64,000 nucleotides of DNA from Temnopleurus reevesii (taxonomy: Eukaryota; Echinodermata; Echinoidea; Temnopleuroida; Temnopleuridae): the NCBI GenBank assembly GCA_036244855.1, contig BQKZ01000514.1, positions 28,533 to 92,532 of the forward strand. Reading direction: 5' to 3'. How positions within the stretch are numbered: position 1 is the stretch's first letter; each line of letters opens with the position of its first letter. The notes below the pieces were generated by a model. It made no database searches. It was not told where the DNA came from and worked only from the letters and a program-made list of their open reading frames with translations. Made by a program: the position numbers and the translations under genes. Shown here in pieces: positions 1 to 56,418 of the stretch.

Positions 1-850
1 TTCAGTTCTTCTTCTTTCTTTCTAGCATACAGTTTTAACAACACTTTTATGGTGCTTGTAAATTATCCAGCTGAAAAGAGGATAAAACCTGTAACCCCCT
101 CCTCACCCCCACCTCCCCTTCCACCACGGTACGAAAAAATAATAATTTTGCGTGCACGCGTTTGGCATGCGGACGCGTACGAGCCCGTTCGATGTGGCGT
201 TTCCGCATTCACTTTATTGATTCGGCCGATGGTTGGTTCCCGCTTCGTCCATCTATCATTTTGAGGTAGGAACTGATTATTTCGTTGATAGTATAGAGTT
301 TTAAGCGTATTATTTAGACATGTTAAACATTATCTGGCTTTTTAAAACGTCAAAATTCAATGACTGCCTCATTTTACATTAGAAATTTCAGAAAGCGGCA
401 GCCGCAATTCCCAAGCTGTCTGCGTCGAAAGGGTCGATTCACCGGAGCTCCATTTCTTGGCACGCCGAAATGGCTGGCCTGGTTGATGCACTGGATCCGG
501 AGATGTGGGCTCCGCGCAGATATTTTCCCCCTAATTCGAGTTACTGAAGGCTTGAAGCTAGCCAGCGGCTGTCCCATTCTATACGTACCGTATAAACTGA
601 TATGCGGTTATAAGATTACAAATTCGTGGACTGAAATGTGGGGAAATAAATTTGGTAAAAATCTTTGGAGGTTTTTGAACGGGCAAAAATGAAAATGGGA
701 CTTGGCTTGGTCTTGGCAGCCATTTCCTCGAGCTGTATCAACTAAAAATACCACGGGCACTGCCCTGGGCCTGGACGGGTACCGTACCATAGCATGATAT
801 GCATAGCATAGGCCGAGGCCAAGTTTGATAGCTTGCCAAGGAAACAAGAA
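1..850. promoter_or_regulatory. CpG-bearing patch, possible promoter or first exon region
   Basis: Between about 120 and 550 the sequence is noticeably richer in CG dinucleotides (for example TGCACGCGTTTGG, GGACGCGTACG, CGAAAGGGTCGATTCACCGG) than the AT-rich DNA after 850. Short open frames exist on both strands but none resembles a known protein. A promoter or untranslated first exon of the downstream gene would fit the position. Nothing in the sequence proves it, and an unrelated gene's edge is equally possible. Confidence 0.25.
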
Positions 851-1683
851 ATTTTTTTTTTAATCATTGGGATTATTTTCGCAAATTACATGACTGAAGT
901 GTGTGTCTGTATGTGTGCTGTGCTTTTTGACTTATAAATTACAGTATTCTTTGCTTATTAAATGAAATTAGATGAGAATGTTCTTGAGCCTCAATTTTCT
1001 TTGTGTAAAAAAATTGATAGGCTTATTGACTTGCAGTTTAATTACGTATATATTTAATTTGCATTGTACTAGTTTTGTGCGGCCACCGTAGCCAGGTAAT
1101 ACATGTACGTATGTTTGTATGCTCCCGCACATTCATTTGCCGACAGAAAATTAGATGAAAAAGTGTGAAAAATTAGGCAAAATCAAAGGTAGGACAATCC
1201 ATTCAAAATTAATTTCGCCCACAAATGGGCATCCTTGAATTGGTAACTTTGGTCTAGAATCTGTGGTGGTATCATAGAGAATCACTTTGTACACAAGATT
1301 TCATATTTTCTTCTTTTTTTGTTGTTGAAAAAGTACATAATATAGACAAAATTTGGTTTTGTCTCATATTTATTAAAGCCAAATTCTTCAAGCATTTCAC
1401 AAAGATATCTGTTAAAAAATTCATGTGCAAAGTCAATCATAAGTTCTCCATGTATGACATCACAGATTACACTGTACTTGTATGCCAAAGTTGCTAAGTC
1501 AAGGATGCCCATAACTGGTGGAAATGAGCTCTTTGAGAAACTTGTAACAATTGATTGTTTGAAGTACTTGAAGTACATGTACAAGAACATTGTAATTTCA
1601 GATACTAGTGATATTTGCTCACTTTATTGTTCATCAGAGCTATTAAAACATTAGTGCTATTTGTTTGAAATGAAATTAATACT

Positions 1684-2045
1684 CAGGTAATTGAAATAAT
1701 TATTCTTGCCTTATCCCAACATAAATAAACACTGTTGGGATAGGGCAAAAATCATTTCAATATTTTCTACCCAACACAAAAAAATCATTTAATTGATGTT
1801 TGAGCAGTACCTAAGTATGCTATTACACAAATCGAATCCGCCACTTTCATCGGCTATCGGTGGTCTAGTGGTAAGACACCTGTCTAGTCATCAGGAGATT
1901 GTGGGTTTGATTACTACCCGAAAATGCCTGTGAATATTTTTTCACAGCATCTTGGTAAAGCACTGTCAATCAGTGATTATCCATGTTGGGATAAGGCAAG
2001 AATTATTTCAATTATTTACCTACACAACACAAAAAATAATTTAAT
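1684..2045 (+). mobile_element. tRNA-like element with repeated ends, copy A (rearranged or dimeric)
   Basis: A tRNA-like core (1854-1924) is flanked by direct copies of a segment that starts GTTGGGATA and ends about CCAACAC, at 1734-1777 and 1985-2030 (period about 251 bp). A third, inverted copy lies at about 1685-1720 (TTGCCTTATCCCAACAT). The right-hand repeat runs on well past the 29 bp seen in copy B, as if a second monomer began there. It matches copy B (56145-56418) along its whole length, but is more diverged and has no clear target duplication. Confidence 0.75.
1854..1924 (+). repeat. tRNA-like Pol III core of element copy A (not a functional tRNA)
   Basis: TGGTCTAGTGG at 1861-1871 fits an internal A box, and GGGTTTGATTAC at 1903-1914 is a degraded B box. 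A D-stem GTCT/AGAC, an anticodon-arm stem CCTG/CAGG and a T-stem GTGGG/ACTAC can be drawn. The acceptor strands CTATCGG/CCGAAAA pair at five of seven positions. The mismatches and repeat context argue for a SINE-type promoter rather than a working tRNA. Confidence 0.65.
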
Positions 2046-2181
2046 TAATAATCTGCTCTTATATAATGTAATTGTAAAGTTTCATTGGTGCTTAGACTGT
2101 AATTTAGCCATTTTGTTGGCCAAGAGGGCCCCCAATTCAGAATTCATCCAGTATTCCACTCTCATTCCATAGTTCAGGATG

Positions 2182-2600
2182 CTACATGATTTCTTTTTTT
2201 GCAGACTGGGCTAGTAGTTCAAGAATTCTTGTCGCACCCTGCCCGGGCAATCGGGCAAGTACTTGTATACCCTGATAGTCAGAAAATGTAAAGAGCTTTT
2301 TCATTTTCAGAAGATGGGATGATCTTCCCTCAACTTTCACTTGAACGAAGCATCTCAGGGTGCTACAAGAATCAGTTTCACCAGTTGCCTGGTCGGGCAA
2401 CCAAGTTTTCCAATCACTTGCCCAAAGAAAAGCTTGTCTTGCCCAAAATTGATGGTCAATGTCAATTTGCATATAGAGGAAAACTAGTATGAAATTGTTA
2501 GTTGCCCAATTGGGCAAGTGACAATTTCATTTACTTGCCCGACTGCTAAATTTTGTTGCCCCGGGCATGCGGGCAAGTGGGTTTGTAGTGCCCTGCATCT
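2182..2600. repeat. GGGCAAGT/ACTTGCCC-rich dispersed repeat
   Basis: The words GGGCAAGT and CTTGCCC (or close forms) recur many times, along with three forms of CAGGGTGCTACAA/TTGTAGTGCCCTG. A minus-strand frame of 111 codons (2182-2517) runs through most of it but matches no family I recognise. A smaller related piece lies at 42395-42475, where GGGCAAGT is followed by GGCAAGTGGGTATGTAAAGC. Probably a decayed dispersed element; its type is unknown. Confidence 0.5.
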
Positions 2601-3347
2601 TACCAAATATAAAAGAGATGATCAATCCCCGCTTCCAAGCAAAAATGATTGACTCACAATTGTGTTTGTAAATTATAGTACAGGACCAACATACACGGTA
2701 TTATGAATTAAAAAAGTAGGATTTCAAAATTAATTAAAGTCTTGTGAGTACGAGATACAAATTCGTAAAGTTACTTCTTGTATGCATTGAATTTGACTCT
2801 GTTCAATGGCCTTTAGAATGAGCATCAAACTTGAGAGATAATATTACTGTTGAATCAAAAGCATAATACTCGCTGTTATTTACAGTTGTGTTTGTGAAAG
2901 ACTGAAGACGGAGGGAGAGAGAATGTGGTGATGGGGGCGTTAAATACTAAATGAAATGGAACCATTACGTAACATTTTCTCCCCCACTTTTTTTCTTCTT
3001 CTAGCTGTTTTTTTTTTTATGAACATCCAATTTTTATTATCTGGTATACATGTATGTTGATCCAATTTCCAGGAATTATCAATGGTTCTATGAAAAAAAA
3101 ATAGCATTACTCATGATTAATCAAAAGTATTTTTTTTTTCATTTTGCATATCAAACAGAGAATCTGTTGAATTTAGTATGACGTGGCTTGAATTAATGCA
3201 CTGCAAAAACACCTGTTTTCAATAAATTTCAAATTGTTTCCTTGAAATATTATTCGTCAAAAGGTATCTACTGCCCTTTATTTCAAGGGGATGGGATGCT
3301 TCAATAATTATGATTTTTTTTTTGCTTGAGAAAATTTATGTCAGTCG

Positions 3348-3585
3348 CTGTGAGCAGAAGGAACAAAGGATTTTGGACAAAGTAAACAACTCTATTCAAG
3401 CCTTAACAATAGCTTCGTGGACACCAAAGAAACTACACCCCACCATTCATTGTATGAAGCCTGATTGACACATCTCATCAGAAAAATAGCGATGAATATT
3501 TCTTTTGTATGTCTCCAGCTATTGTCAATGCTTGAATCAAGTAGTTTATTTTGTCCAAAATCCTTTGTCAGGGCTTCTGTTCATG
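3348..3585. mobile_element. Foldback (MITE-like) element, family 1, copy 1
   Basis: The left arm (GTGAGCAGAAGGAACAAAGG, then TTTTGGACAAAGTAAACAAC) is the inverted complement of the right arm, which ends AATCCTTTGTCAGGGCTTCT. The arms span roughly 90 bp each. The same arms occur at 48509-48718. No coding capacity is seen, so it would be mobilised in trans if it is a DNA transposon. Confidence 0.75.
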
Positions 3586-3988
3586 GTGTATTTTATACAC
3601 TATTCTCAGATTATATATTCAGGGTATCATGAGAAAGAAGTCTTTGGAGTAGCATGTATCCTGACATTTGCTTGCTTAAGACATGATCTATTTAGGTCCC
3701 AACGTACGGAGGAATATCCAGTAGGATTTAGCAGTGCCACTGATAATATCCCTCTCTGTTTGTGTGATTTAATGATCTATATTTGTCTCAAGGCAAAACT
3801 AAATTAGATGTTCAGAGAATTTAGGAAATTTGTAATGCACTCTTTGCCTTGTGTGTCAAGATTAATTAACAAGATTTCAGCCGTTTAACTCAGATAAATA
3901 TTACTTTACGTAAACCATTTTTTTTTTACAGGCTTCCAGAATATTTTGTGCGTTACTATATATTTTTTAATCTGTACACAAATGTGCA

Positions 3989-4032
3989 TAATAATAATAG
4001 TAATATCACATGAGATTTATAGAGCACGTTGT
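3989..4032 (-). repeat. Remnant of SINE 3' tail
   Basis: An ATAATAATAATAG run is followed by TTTATAGAGCACG. This resembles the (ATT)n tail and adjoining GCGCTATATAA end of the SINE family at 32117-32420, in reverse orientation. Only the tail is recognisable. Confidence 0.4.
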
Positions 4033-5229
4033 ATGTGAACTATTAAAGGTTACGTATTCATTAGAATTTTATCTTAAATTTTATCTTATTTTTATCCATG
4101 TTCTTTAAGAATTTTGGGCAATTTCGGGGGAAATTTCTCTATTTAAGATCAACATATTATACATATGTAGATGTCATTTGCAACCCGCCGTGCCAGGTAT
4201 TGTAACAAACCTAATTTTCAAAAAACAAACCTACAGTAATTGTCGAAAAATAAACTTAACTTTGCAGATTTCAGCTAAACTGTTTCTGTCTGACTGGCAT
4301 CTTTAAAGTGAAGGGTATTTTTCTTCAGATTAATTGTGTTTCAATAATAAAATTGTTTCTCTCAAGGGTACATGTACATGTAAACCTAATCCACTGTATT
4401 TGTATGCCTCTCAAATATACACGCATGTACAGTAATATTTTATTGTTTCTTTTTTAATGTTCTTATAACTTTAAATGTAGGATGGATTTATAAAATCCCC
4501 CCATGGTGACTAAATATTAAAAAAAAACCCACACAATCTGAGCTTGGGTTGTGTTTAGTCAGTGTAACTTCCTTTCTTGTGTCCCTTTATATGTTATCAC
4601 TACATGTAAATGAATTTCCTCAGGTTAGTACTTTTGAATCTGGTCATCCTGTTATTGCAAAGGCTGTTGTGTAGCGTTGTGTACTGTAAGTGACAAGGTA
4701 GATTTGGGCGTGCTGATTCATCCCCTTGCGTACATGTTGTGATGTGGATCATTGGTTTTGTTTATGATTTTAAAGATTGTTCATCAGTCAAGCAGTTTAA
4801 GAACTATTAATCTTCCGTCAGAAACATTGAGTTGATTTACATGTATGTATGTAATGTCAATTGTTCTATTTGGAGACACACACTCACTTTTGTGTGTGCA
4901 CACATAAATACACTGAAAGCTAATTAGTTTCAAAGGGCAGGAGATTTCCTAAGCTGGATCTGCCCCAGACTATTGAAGAAAAGTCACTTTATACTCGTGC
5001 AACAACTTTGGGGCAACTTGTTAAGAATTTTCAGAAAAGTCATATATTTATGCTACAGTACAGTGTATCTGTAAACCAACTTTGATTATTCAGTAATTAA
5101 TTTATTCTCAATATGACGATTCAGATTTTGTTCATTGTTAATAAAATGTACTCTGTGGTTCCACAGTCTATGATTTTATTTATTGCTAAAATTGTAACTA
5201 ATGTAGCTGTAACAAAATCATGGATGGCT

Positions 5230-5533
5230 CGTATTCCGATAGCGAGGTTTAAGTTAACCCTGGTCTAAATCTGTGGTTTAAGTATGGGTAGCAAAAAGTG
5301 CCAAAACTTTATTTATAATGTATAATTCATATGTTAACTGCTCTCTTGTCCCATGCTCTAATAATGTAGAAAACTATTGAAGTTTTTATTCCGAGACAGT
5401 ATTGAATACTATGAGTGCCAAATGTGCTGGTAAATTAAACATTGACTCTTACAGATTCACGCCTCTTTTGGCTTCTCATACTTAAACCACATATTTAAAC
5501 TCTAGATTAAGTTAAACCTGACATCAGAATACG
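5230..5533. mobile_element. Foldback (MITE-like) element, family 2
   Basis: The left end (CGTATTCCGATAGCGAGGTT, continuing to GTGGTTTAAGTATGGG) and the inverted right end (CCTGACATCAGAATACG read back as CGTATTCTGATGTCAGG, continuing to GTGGTTTAAGTATGAG) match over about 55 bp. The middle, about 190 bp, is unique AT-rich sequence. One copy was seen in the window. Confidence 0.7.
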
Positions 5534-5830
5534 GGCCCATGTGTCTGATCTACTTTTTATCTGCAAAAGGAACCAATTATCAACATGTTTGTTAGTGTAC
5601 CCGTTCAAAAAGGAAGAAGATTTTATTATTTTACCTGGACCATTACTGATAGGCGTTATTATCAGTGATGCATTCTATGGCAAATTATTGACACTCTTTC
5701 ATTGTGTCACCTGGGACAAAGTCCAAGGTAACTCAATGAATAGGGAACCGATGGGAGGCATGTCGGTCTTTTATGCAGGTTTTTGTTAGTCAGCTCAATT
5801 CATGTTTATAATGCTTTGTTTCCTTTACAG

Positions 5831-6660
5831 GTCGCATTTGTGTGAGTGACTTCATACTGAGTGGTAGATGACTATGCACACCCTTTCAGCAGCGCCTCCC
5901 GTCCTTCGATGATTTACGGAATCGATCACTGCTCACGTCTTGCCGCGCCCCTGTTGCACGAGGAGCTGTGATCCCCCTGGAGAAAGTTTATGACTGTGAA
6001 TGAAATCGGCTTTGGTTCGCGAGTCCTGTAGTTTTACCATAACAAGCTTTTAATCCAAGGAAGATTCACCCACCATTGGAGATAGGATATGCACCCCTGC
6101 CGGTGGATTCTACCATGCTAAGGTCAAAGGACAATGCTCTGAGTGGCACTTCCTGAGGATATTGAGAAAGGAAACTCCATGGTAGAGCTTTAAAAGTCGA
6201 ACTGGGAAGGTAGCACGGCCCTGCTTTGCCGAGCTCACAAGTGATTAGGCAACTCCCGCTTGTGATTATTATTCTGACATCCTGGCTTTCGGAAAGCTAC
6301 TGCATACATGAACAAAGTTCCTTCTTGTTATGTATGTCCTTTGTAGAAATCTTGCCCAGTAGCGGCCATTGGATCTAGAGTGGAAGTAACAGATTAACAG
6401 ATGCACCGGTTTTAGGTGTAATACAGTGTGTTTGTGAACATAATCAACTGTCGTGAAACGTACCTTTGTTTTTGTCATGCTCCAGCTCTTGTTCTAGTGT
6501 ACTCAGAGCCGTGCTTTAGAAAACCTCACTCATGTACACTTCCTAGATGCTGTGATCATCGCAAAGCACGCACGTTCACCACTGACTCTTCACTCTCCGT
6601 CAACGGGGCTTGAACTGAAGAAGTTGCTCATCTCGGTCAATGGTTTAAAATTCGGCCAAT
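5831..6660 (+). other. Probable 5' UTR portion of the first coding exon
   Basis: A pyrimidine-rich tract ending in TTTACAG at 5824-5830 looks like a 3' splice site. From there to the start codon at 6661 the sequence is richer in C and G than its surroundings and has no visible repeats. An in-frame TAA at 6646-6648, 15 nt before the ATG, bars a longer N-terminus from this exon. Several upstream ATGs occur, as in many long 5' UTRs. The exact exon start and the position of the first exon are inferred; RNA evidence would be needed to fix them. Confidence 0.45.
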
Positions 6661-51109
<44,449 letters not shown>

Positions 51110-54109
51110 GTAAATATAATGCATTAGACTTAGACAGTATTGAAATCTGTTGTATAAACATATGTGTATTCATTACATGCATTTGGTACAGTAATACACC
51201 CCTCCACCCTAAACCATTTTATCCTCATTGTCAGCATTCCTCCAACCATTTTGTGGTTAGAAAGGAACATTCATTTTTAACCATTTTGACTTTGTGCTTT
51301 ATAAGAAAAATTATAATTTTCCATTAAAATTGTACTGCATAATCTTTTGGGCAGTGTAATTGTTTCCTCCCTATTCGAGCTGTCTGCGATTTATTGTGTT
51401 TTGCCATGATTATCATTTTTTTTTTACTGAAATCATAGGTGGGCACAGGGTACACCATGTATGCTACTTTAATCCACAAATTCAATTGAACTCATTGAAA
51501 ACAGGTGCAATGATACATTTGTTAAATTTTTAGTTTTGTCACTTCCTGCTGTTCGTTAATATGCTTAGTTCTGCTTTAGAATTGAAACATTGATATTATA
51601 GATGTTTTTAATGAAATTACTAGAATAGTTCATAGAAAGAAGTTAATAAAAAGAATTCTAGATGTATATCAAATAACTGTTGTCAGGCTCTCTCCTTACC
51701 AAAGATGATAAAACACAAATAGCACCTATTATTGCCTTTGCATGTCTGTGCTTTTGAAGATAGAAAAGATAGATGAGAGATACCTTTTGATGTGATTCTT
51801 AGTTCTTGTTCCGCAGTAAAAGCTGTAGAAAGAAACTTGTTCTGTATATATTTGCAAATATATAACTTGAATCATATTGCTATAGCTGTAGCCAGTAGTC
51901 GATTACATGCTTTTATCACACAGTTTTACATTGCCATGTACATGTATTAAGTAAGAGTGCTGTTACACAAATAATAATTGTGTAGAAAATATAGCATACC
52001 ATATTACACAGGCACTTTTTTAGATTCTTTTCTAAAAGCTTTGGAAAAAATGTATGCATCGTCAATTTGTTGGGTTCCCTGGAGATTCAAATGAGACAAG
52101 TTTTGTGGCTATAAGATGTCTGTGAAAAAAAAAACGACGCCAAGATTTCCTGGCCATAGACATTCGTTGTTGTGTGTTAAAAAATTAAGAGTCTTTGTTC
52201 ATCATGAAGAGAATTGGTTAAAAATAATCTTAAGAAACCTTCTCCAGTCATTTATTTTACTCAAACAATCCAGCGTTCATGAAAAAGAGGCAAACAAAGT
52301 AAAAACCAAACATATTTTCAAATGTCAAAATGTAGCACATAAATTGTGATCCTTCATCACTCTCATGGCACTTGCAGCTGGTTTTAAGAAATAATTTCTT
52401 ACTTGTTTCAAGAAAATCTTTAACAAGTCTTAGGAGACTGTCTGGATTGTCATGACATTTTGAGAAATAAGTATAAAAGAAATGGTCATTGTTTGAAATG
52501 ACCTATGTCTTCTCAATATCGATTGCTGCAAATTTACAAGTACATTTTTAGTTCAGCGGCAATTTTGACGTCAAAGGCAATCGGTCTGTGTCAACACCAT
52601 TCTTAAAACTTAATATACACCTCAATCTTAATTTTGCACCACACCCCCTTTTCAATTAATCCTTCACAACCACTGAAATGACTTAATGTTTAAAAAGAAA
52701 ACCAAATAGTATCACAATTTATCATATTGCCACCGGATGTGCTCATTTGTAGGGATTTCAAGAAAATTAGGCAATATTGTGGTGGGAGACAAAAGTTAAA
52801 CAATAAAAGTGTGGAGGAGGCATAATAGAAATATGGAACATTAACCCAGGTATTAGATAGCTGTGGTAAATCAATGTCACCATATTTTCTAACAGAGCTA
52901 TATACATCAAATATAGCGTAATGTTTGAGCCAAACAACTGTAGAAAAAATGAATAAAGAATGATAATGAAATAATGATAATAATGTTACTGCTTGTGGTT
53001 TTGAAGTCAGACAATGCTATGCAAAGAATTTATCTCCATTTCTATAGGAAAAATATAACATTATTGACTTATTGAAGTATGAATAGGAAACAAATTTCCT
53101 TCTTTAGGCTATGCTTTTAGTGTGGCTAATACTTCTGAAGATAATACCTTGTGTAGTAAAGTACCAAGTACTTCATTGTTATGATATATTTATGAATCTG
53201 TCAATGATGAATCAATATACATTCATAAATACATGTAGGTACCAAAAATTGACAGTAATCTTAAGGACAATTCTGTCCTATTTTATTTTTACTGCTTTTG
53301 GACAAAAAAAAGGAGAAAAATAAAGGTCATTTCTATATCCTTTAGTGACTGGAAGGCATTGCAGTAGCCCTTTCCTCATGAATTCATAAATCATTTCCCT
53401 TGTGTAACCTAATACAACACAAACATTTCCTTAATCAATCAAAGTTTTTCCACAAAAAAGTCTCCTTTCATCCCTGTATATCTGTACACTTGACTAGTTT
53501 ATACAGAGGTGGGATACATACTTCTGAATGGTTTTACTGATATCATAATTAAGTTTTAAACTGAAGTGCATTTCATGTATTTATGCATGCTGTGCTTGTA
53601 TTGTATACTTTTCTGGGATTGAGATATTGAAAGGTGAAATGACGTTTATAGCCGGTCACGGAAAGAATGAAAACAGAAAAGTATGAAAGGAGTTTTATTC
53701 GCTTGATTACACCTATTATGGTACGAAAGCTCCAGTGCGCTGTTGTGTATAAACCATACTGCCCTAACAGCTACTTTGCTTTGTTAAAAATGACGTCAAA
53801 ATTAAAAGTACTTCATGTCTCAAGAGTGCATGGTATGCTAAATCTATTTGGAAATATAAAGTAGATCACATAGATCACAAAGCAAAATGATTGACTGGCA
53901 TTCTCCAAACTGAAGCAGCAATTCTTTGTATTTGATGTGCACAAAGAAACTGAAAATTGGAACCAGAATTACAATTCCACTTAATTCATTCAATCATTGT
54001 ATGAGGACTGTAAGTGTCCTTTAGTTTTCTTTTTGCAAATACACATCTTACATTATAAATTTACCACTGTAACATTATCACAATACATTGTAACAAGAGT
54101 ATAAGGACT

Positions 54110-54262
54110 GGGCCCCGTAACATAAAGGTTTGCGATTATTAAATCGCTAATTGATTATGCGATCAATTGCAAACTTTAATACATGATTTTCCATAGACTT
54201 GCGATTGATATCAATCGCTATCAGATTAGCAATCAATCGCAAACCTTTATGTTACGGGGCCC
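54110..54262. mobile_element. Foldback (MITE-like) element, family 4, copy 2
   Basis: GGGCCCCGTAACATAAAGGT, TTGCGATT on the left is mirrored exactly by AATCGCAAACC, TTTATGTTACGGGGCCC on the right. The interior also has GCGATTGATATCAATCGC, so the whole element could form a cruciform. Confidence 0.8.
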
Positions 54263-56144
54263 TGGTGTAGAAGTATTGTGATGCAGCACATTTTTTAACA
54301 TTAATTTCAAATGATCAAATCAATCTTTGTGAATAATTCATGCAACTGAACAAGAAAATCATGATCATAACATACAAATCATTTTCTGTTTACAAAATAA
54401 ATCTTGCTGTAAAAAATAGCAAAAGTATATTAGGAGAAGTATGTGTATTAGTATACAATATCATACTTAAAGTCATTCTCTATGTCGTTCTAAACTTCAA
54501 ATCAAATCAATTCAAACACTGAAATACTGCCCTAAAAGATAATTCACAAAGCTTGTCGCCGTAACAATTTATTTAGCGATGAATGAATTAGATCCTTTAT
54601 TTTTGTTGGATGGAAAGCACTTTCTCGACTGTTGATATGGTAACTGTATGAGATTGATTGGTTGTCGATGTGACAAGCTTCATGAAACACCCTCCCGTAT
54701 CATTGTCCAATTATCTTGTTATACAGTGTGTCTACCCTTCGGAATATATACAGAAAGCCTAACCAGCTGGGGTAGCATATAAAAATGCCCAGACACACTC
54801 CTAAACAAACTTCATAATCATCTAACACTTTAAGAATTTCAAGAGTTTCCTTCCTTCCAAATTTTTCCTGTCTGCAAAGAGTAGAATACAGGAAAATGGT
54901 TTTGATTCTATTTTTAGAATACATTGTCAATATTTTGATACTAAGAAAGGTATGATAATTTAAAGATGATGCTGTGTGGCATCATTTGTATTGCCATACA
55001 ACATTATAATATAGCCATAAGACATTATAATATTGTTTTGAATTTGTATGCATTTTATATCGGAAATAGTTTAAAACAAGCTAAAACAATGTAAGATGTT
55101 ATTTACAGTAATGTTGTTTATAATGGATTAACATAACTCAGGTGATAGCAGAAATATTGAGAACGCAACCTTAATTAGTAGATGCTATTATTGTAGTTGG
55201 ATCAAGGAGATTTCCTTGGTTTGATTAAAATTCATGGTGATATCCACCCTTTCATTTCTTGGCAAGGAAGGTGCTAATTGGGAGTTTCAAAAACTTGAGA
55301 AGAAGTTGTTGAAGTAGATAAAACTAGAACATCCATGTGGAAATAATTTTATCGGCTTCTTGGCAATCACTTTTCGAGGGTGGTTTCCCTTTTTGAAATC
55401 TTGAACATATTCCAAAGGAGCCCCTTGGATGACACATCACCGTACTTCCTGTGCGACGAGCCATTTTAAGATTCACCCCCTCGCTGACGACAAACAACAT
55501 CATAACAAGTTCTTCCTTCAAACCTACTTGTCCTCTCACGTGCTGGGGCTATTTTTCTCCTTTTTTTTTCCTGATTCTCCGAAGGGGAAGTTTGTTTTCA
55601 TGTTATTTAGTAAGGCATTCAATCAAAGAAGTCTTTTCATTGGCATTTGAAAAGAATAGTACTGCAGCCCCTGGATTTGTTGCCAACAAAAATACCACAC
55701 TGTACGATTAGCAACAATAACATTAACAAAAAGGGGAAATAAAGAAAGAAGAAAATGAAAGAAAAAATAAAGCCCAAAGAACATTGATCTACTGATTGTG
55801 ATTGACATTGGCAAAGAAACATTTTACCCCGACATTATCAAAATGAAATAAACTCTGTACATACTCTCCTGTATTCTTTAATGGGATAATTTCTGTAAGA
55901 TTGTATTTCCCCTGATTTCTTAAAAATGAGTGCACTAAGATTTTGCTGAAATAATGACAATGTATAGACAATCTACATTTGTCATAGCACAATGAGGAGA
56001 CAACTTTTAGTAAATTTCCGGTGATATAGTTCACATTCAACAACCTTTTTGGCTTTTCCAGTACAAGGGACAGCAATGTTATTTCCAGTATATATCTCAA
56101 TGGGACATTAAGAATTCATTGAAAAAGACAGAGTATGAACAATT

Positions 56145-56418
56145 GAATAATTCTAGCCTTATCCCAACATGGATAAACACTGATTGACAGTGCTTTACCG
56201 AGAAGCTGAGAAAAAAATCTCAGGCATTCTCGGGTAGGAATCGAACCCACGATCTCCTGATGACTAGACAGGTGTCTTACCACTAGACCACAGAGAGCCG
56301 ATGGAAGTGGCGGGCTCGATTCGTGTTATAGCAACAGGTACTGCGTAAATATCAATTGAATGATTTTTGTGTTGGGTAGATAAATAATTGAATAATTCTT
56401 GTCTTATCCCAACATGGA
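56145..56418 (-). mobile_element. tRNA-like element with 29-bp terminal direct repeats, copy B
   Basis: The borders are set by an 11-bp target duplication TATGAACAATT at 56134-56144 and 56419-56429. The related block at 57006-57016 shows a single TATGAACAATT, an empty site. The 274-bp element starts and ends with a 29-bp direct repeat (56145-56173 and 56390-56418, two mismatches) containing TTATCCCAACATGGA. Inside, on the minus strand, lies a tRNA-like core (56227-56297) with intact A and B boxes. A hairpin-prone AGATTTTTTTCTC follows. No protein is encoded. It matches copy A at 1684-2045. Confidence 0.85.
56227..56297 (-). repeat. tRNA-like Pol III core of element copy B (not a functional tRNA)
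   Basis: On the minus strand it shows TGGTCTAGTGG (A box) and GGGTTCGATTCC (B box). It has a D-stem GTCT/AGAC, an anticodon stem CCTG/CAGG and a T-stem GTGGG/CCTAC. Acceptor strands CTCTCTG/CCGAGAA pair at five of seven positions. The anticodon stem is short and the acceptor mismatched, so this reads as an element promoter. Confidence 0.75.

Larger units (their letters stand above)
851..5830. other. AT-rich 5' flank or first intron with scattered repeats
   Basis: No coding exon is recognisable. The stretch contains the tRNA-like terminal-repeat element (1684-2045), the GGGCAAGT-rich repeat (2182-2600), a foldback element (3348-3585), a SINE tail remnant (3989-4032) and a second foldback element (5230-5533). 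If the acceptor at 5830 is real, much of this is intron 1 of the PPP1R16 gene. Confidence 0.4.

Noticed and set aside
49..264. 71-codon frame in the CG-bearing 5' patch
   Set aside because: No similarity that I recognise; short frames are open on both strands there, so there is no coding evidence.
1854..1924. Genuine tRNA gene (and likewise 56227-56297)
   Set aside because: Acceptor and anticodon stems have mismatches, and both copies sit inside the same repeated element.
2182..2517. 111-codon minus-strand frame as a gene
   Set aside because: It lies across a dispersed repeat and matches no protein family that I recognise; kept only as a repeat observation.
56255..56300. CTGATGA in the tRNA-like element, suggesting a hammerhead ribozyme (retrozyme)
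   Set aside because: The partner GAAA and a suitable cleavage site are absent at the required positions. The CTGATGA is simply the complement of the anticodon arm.
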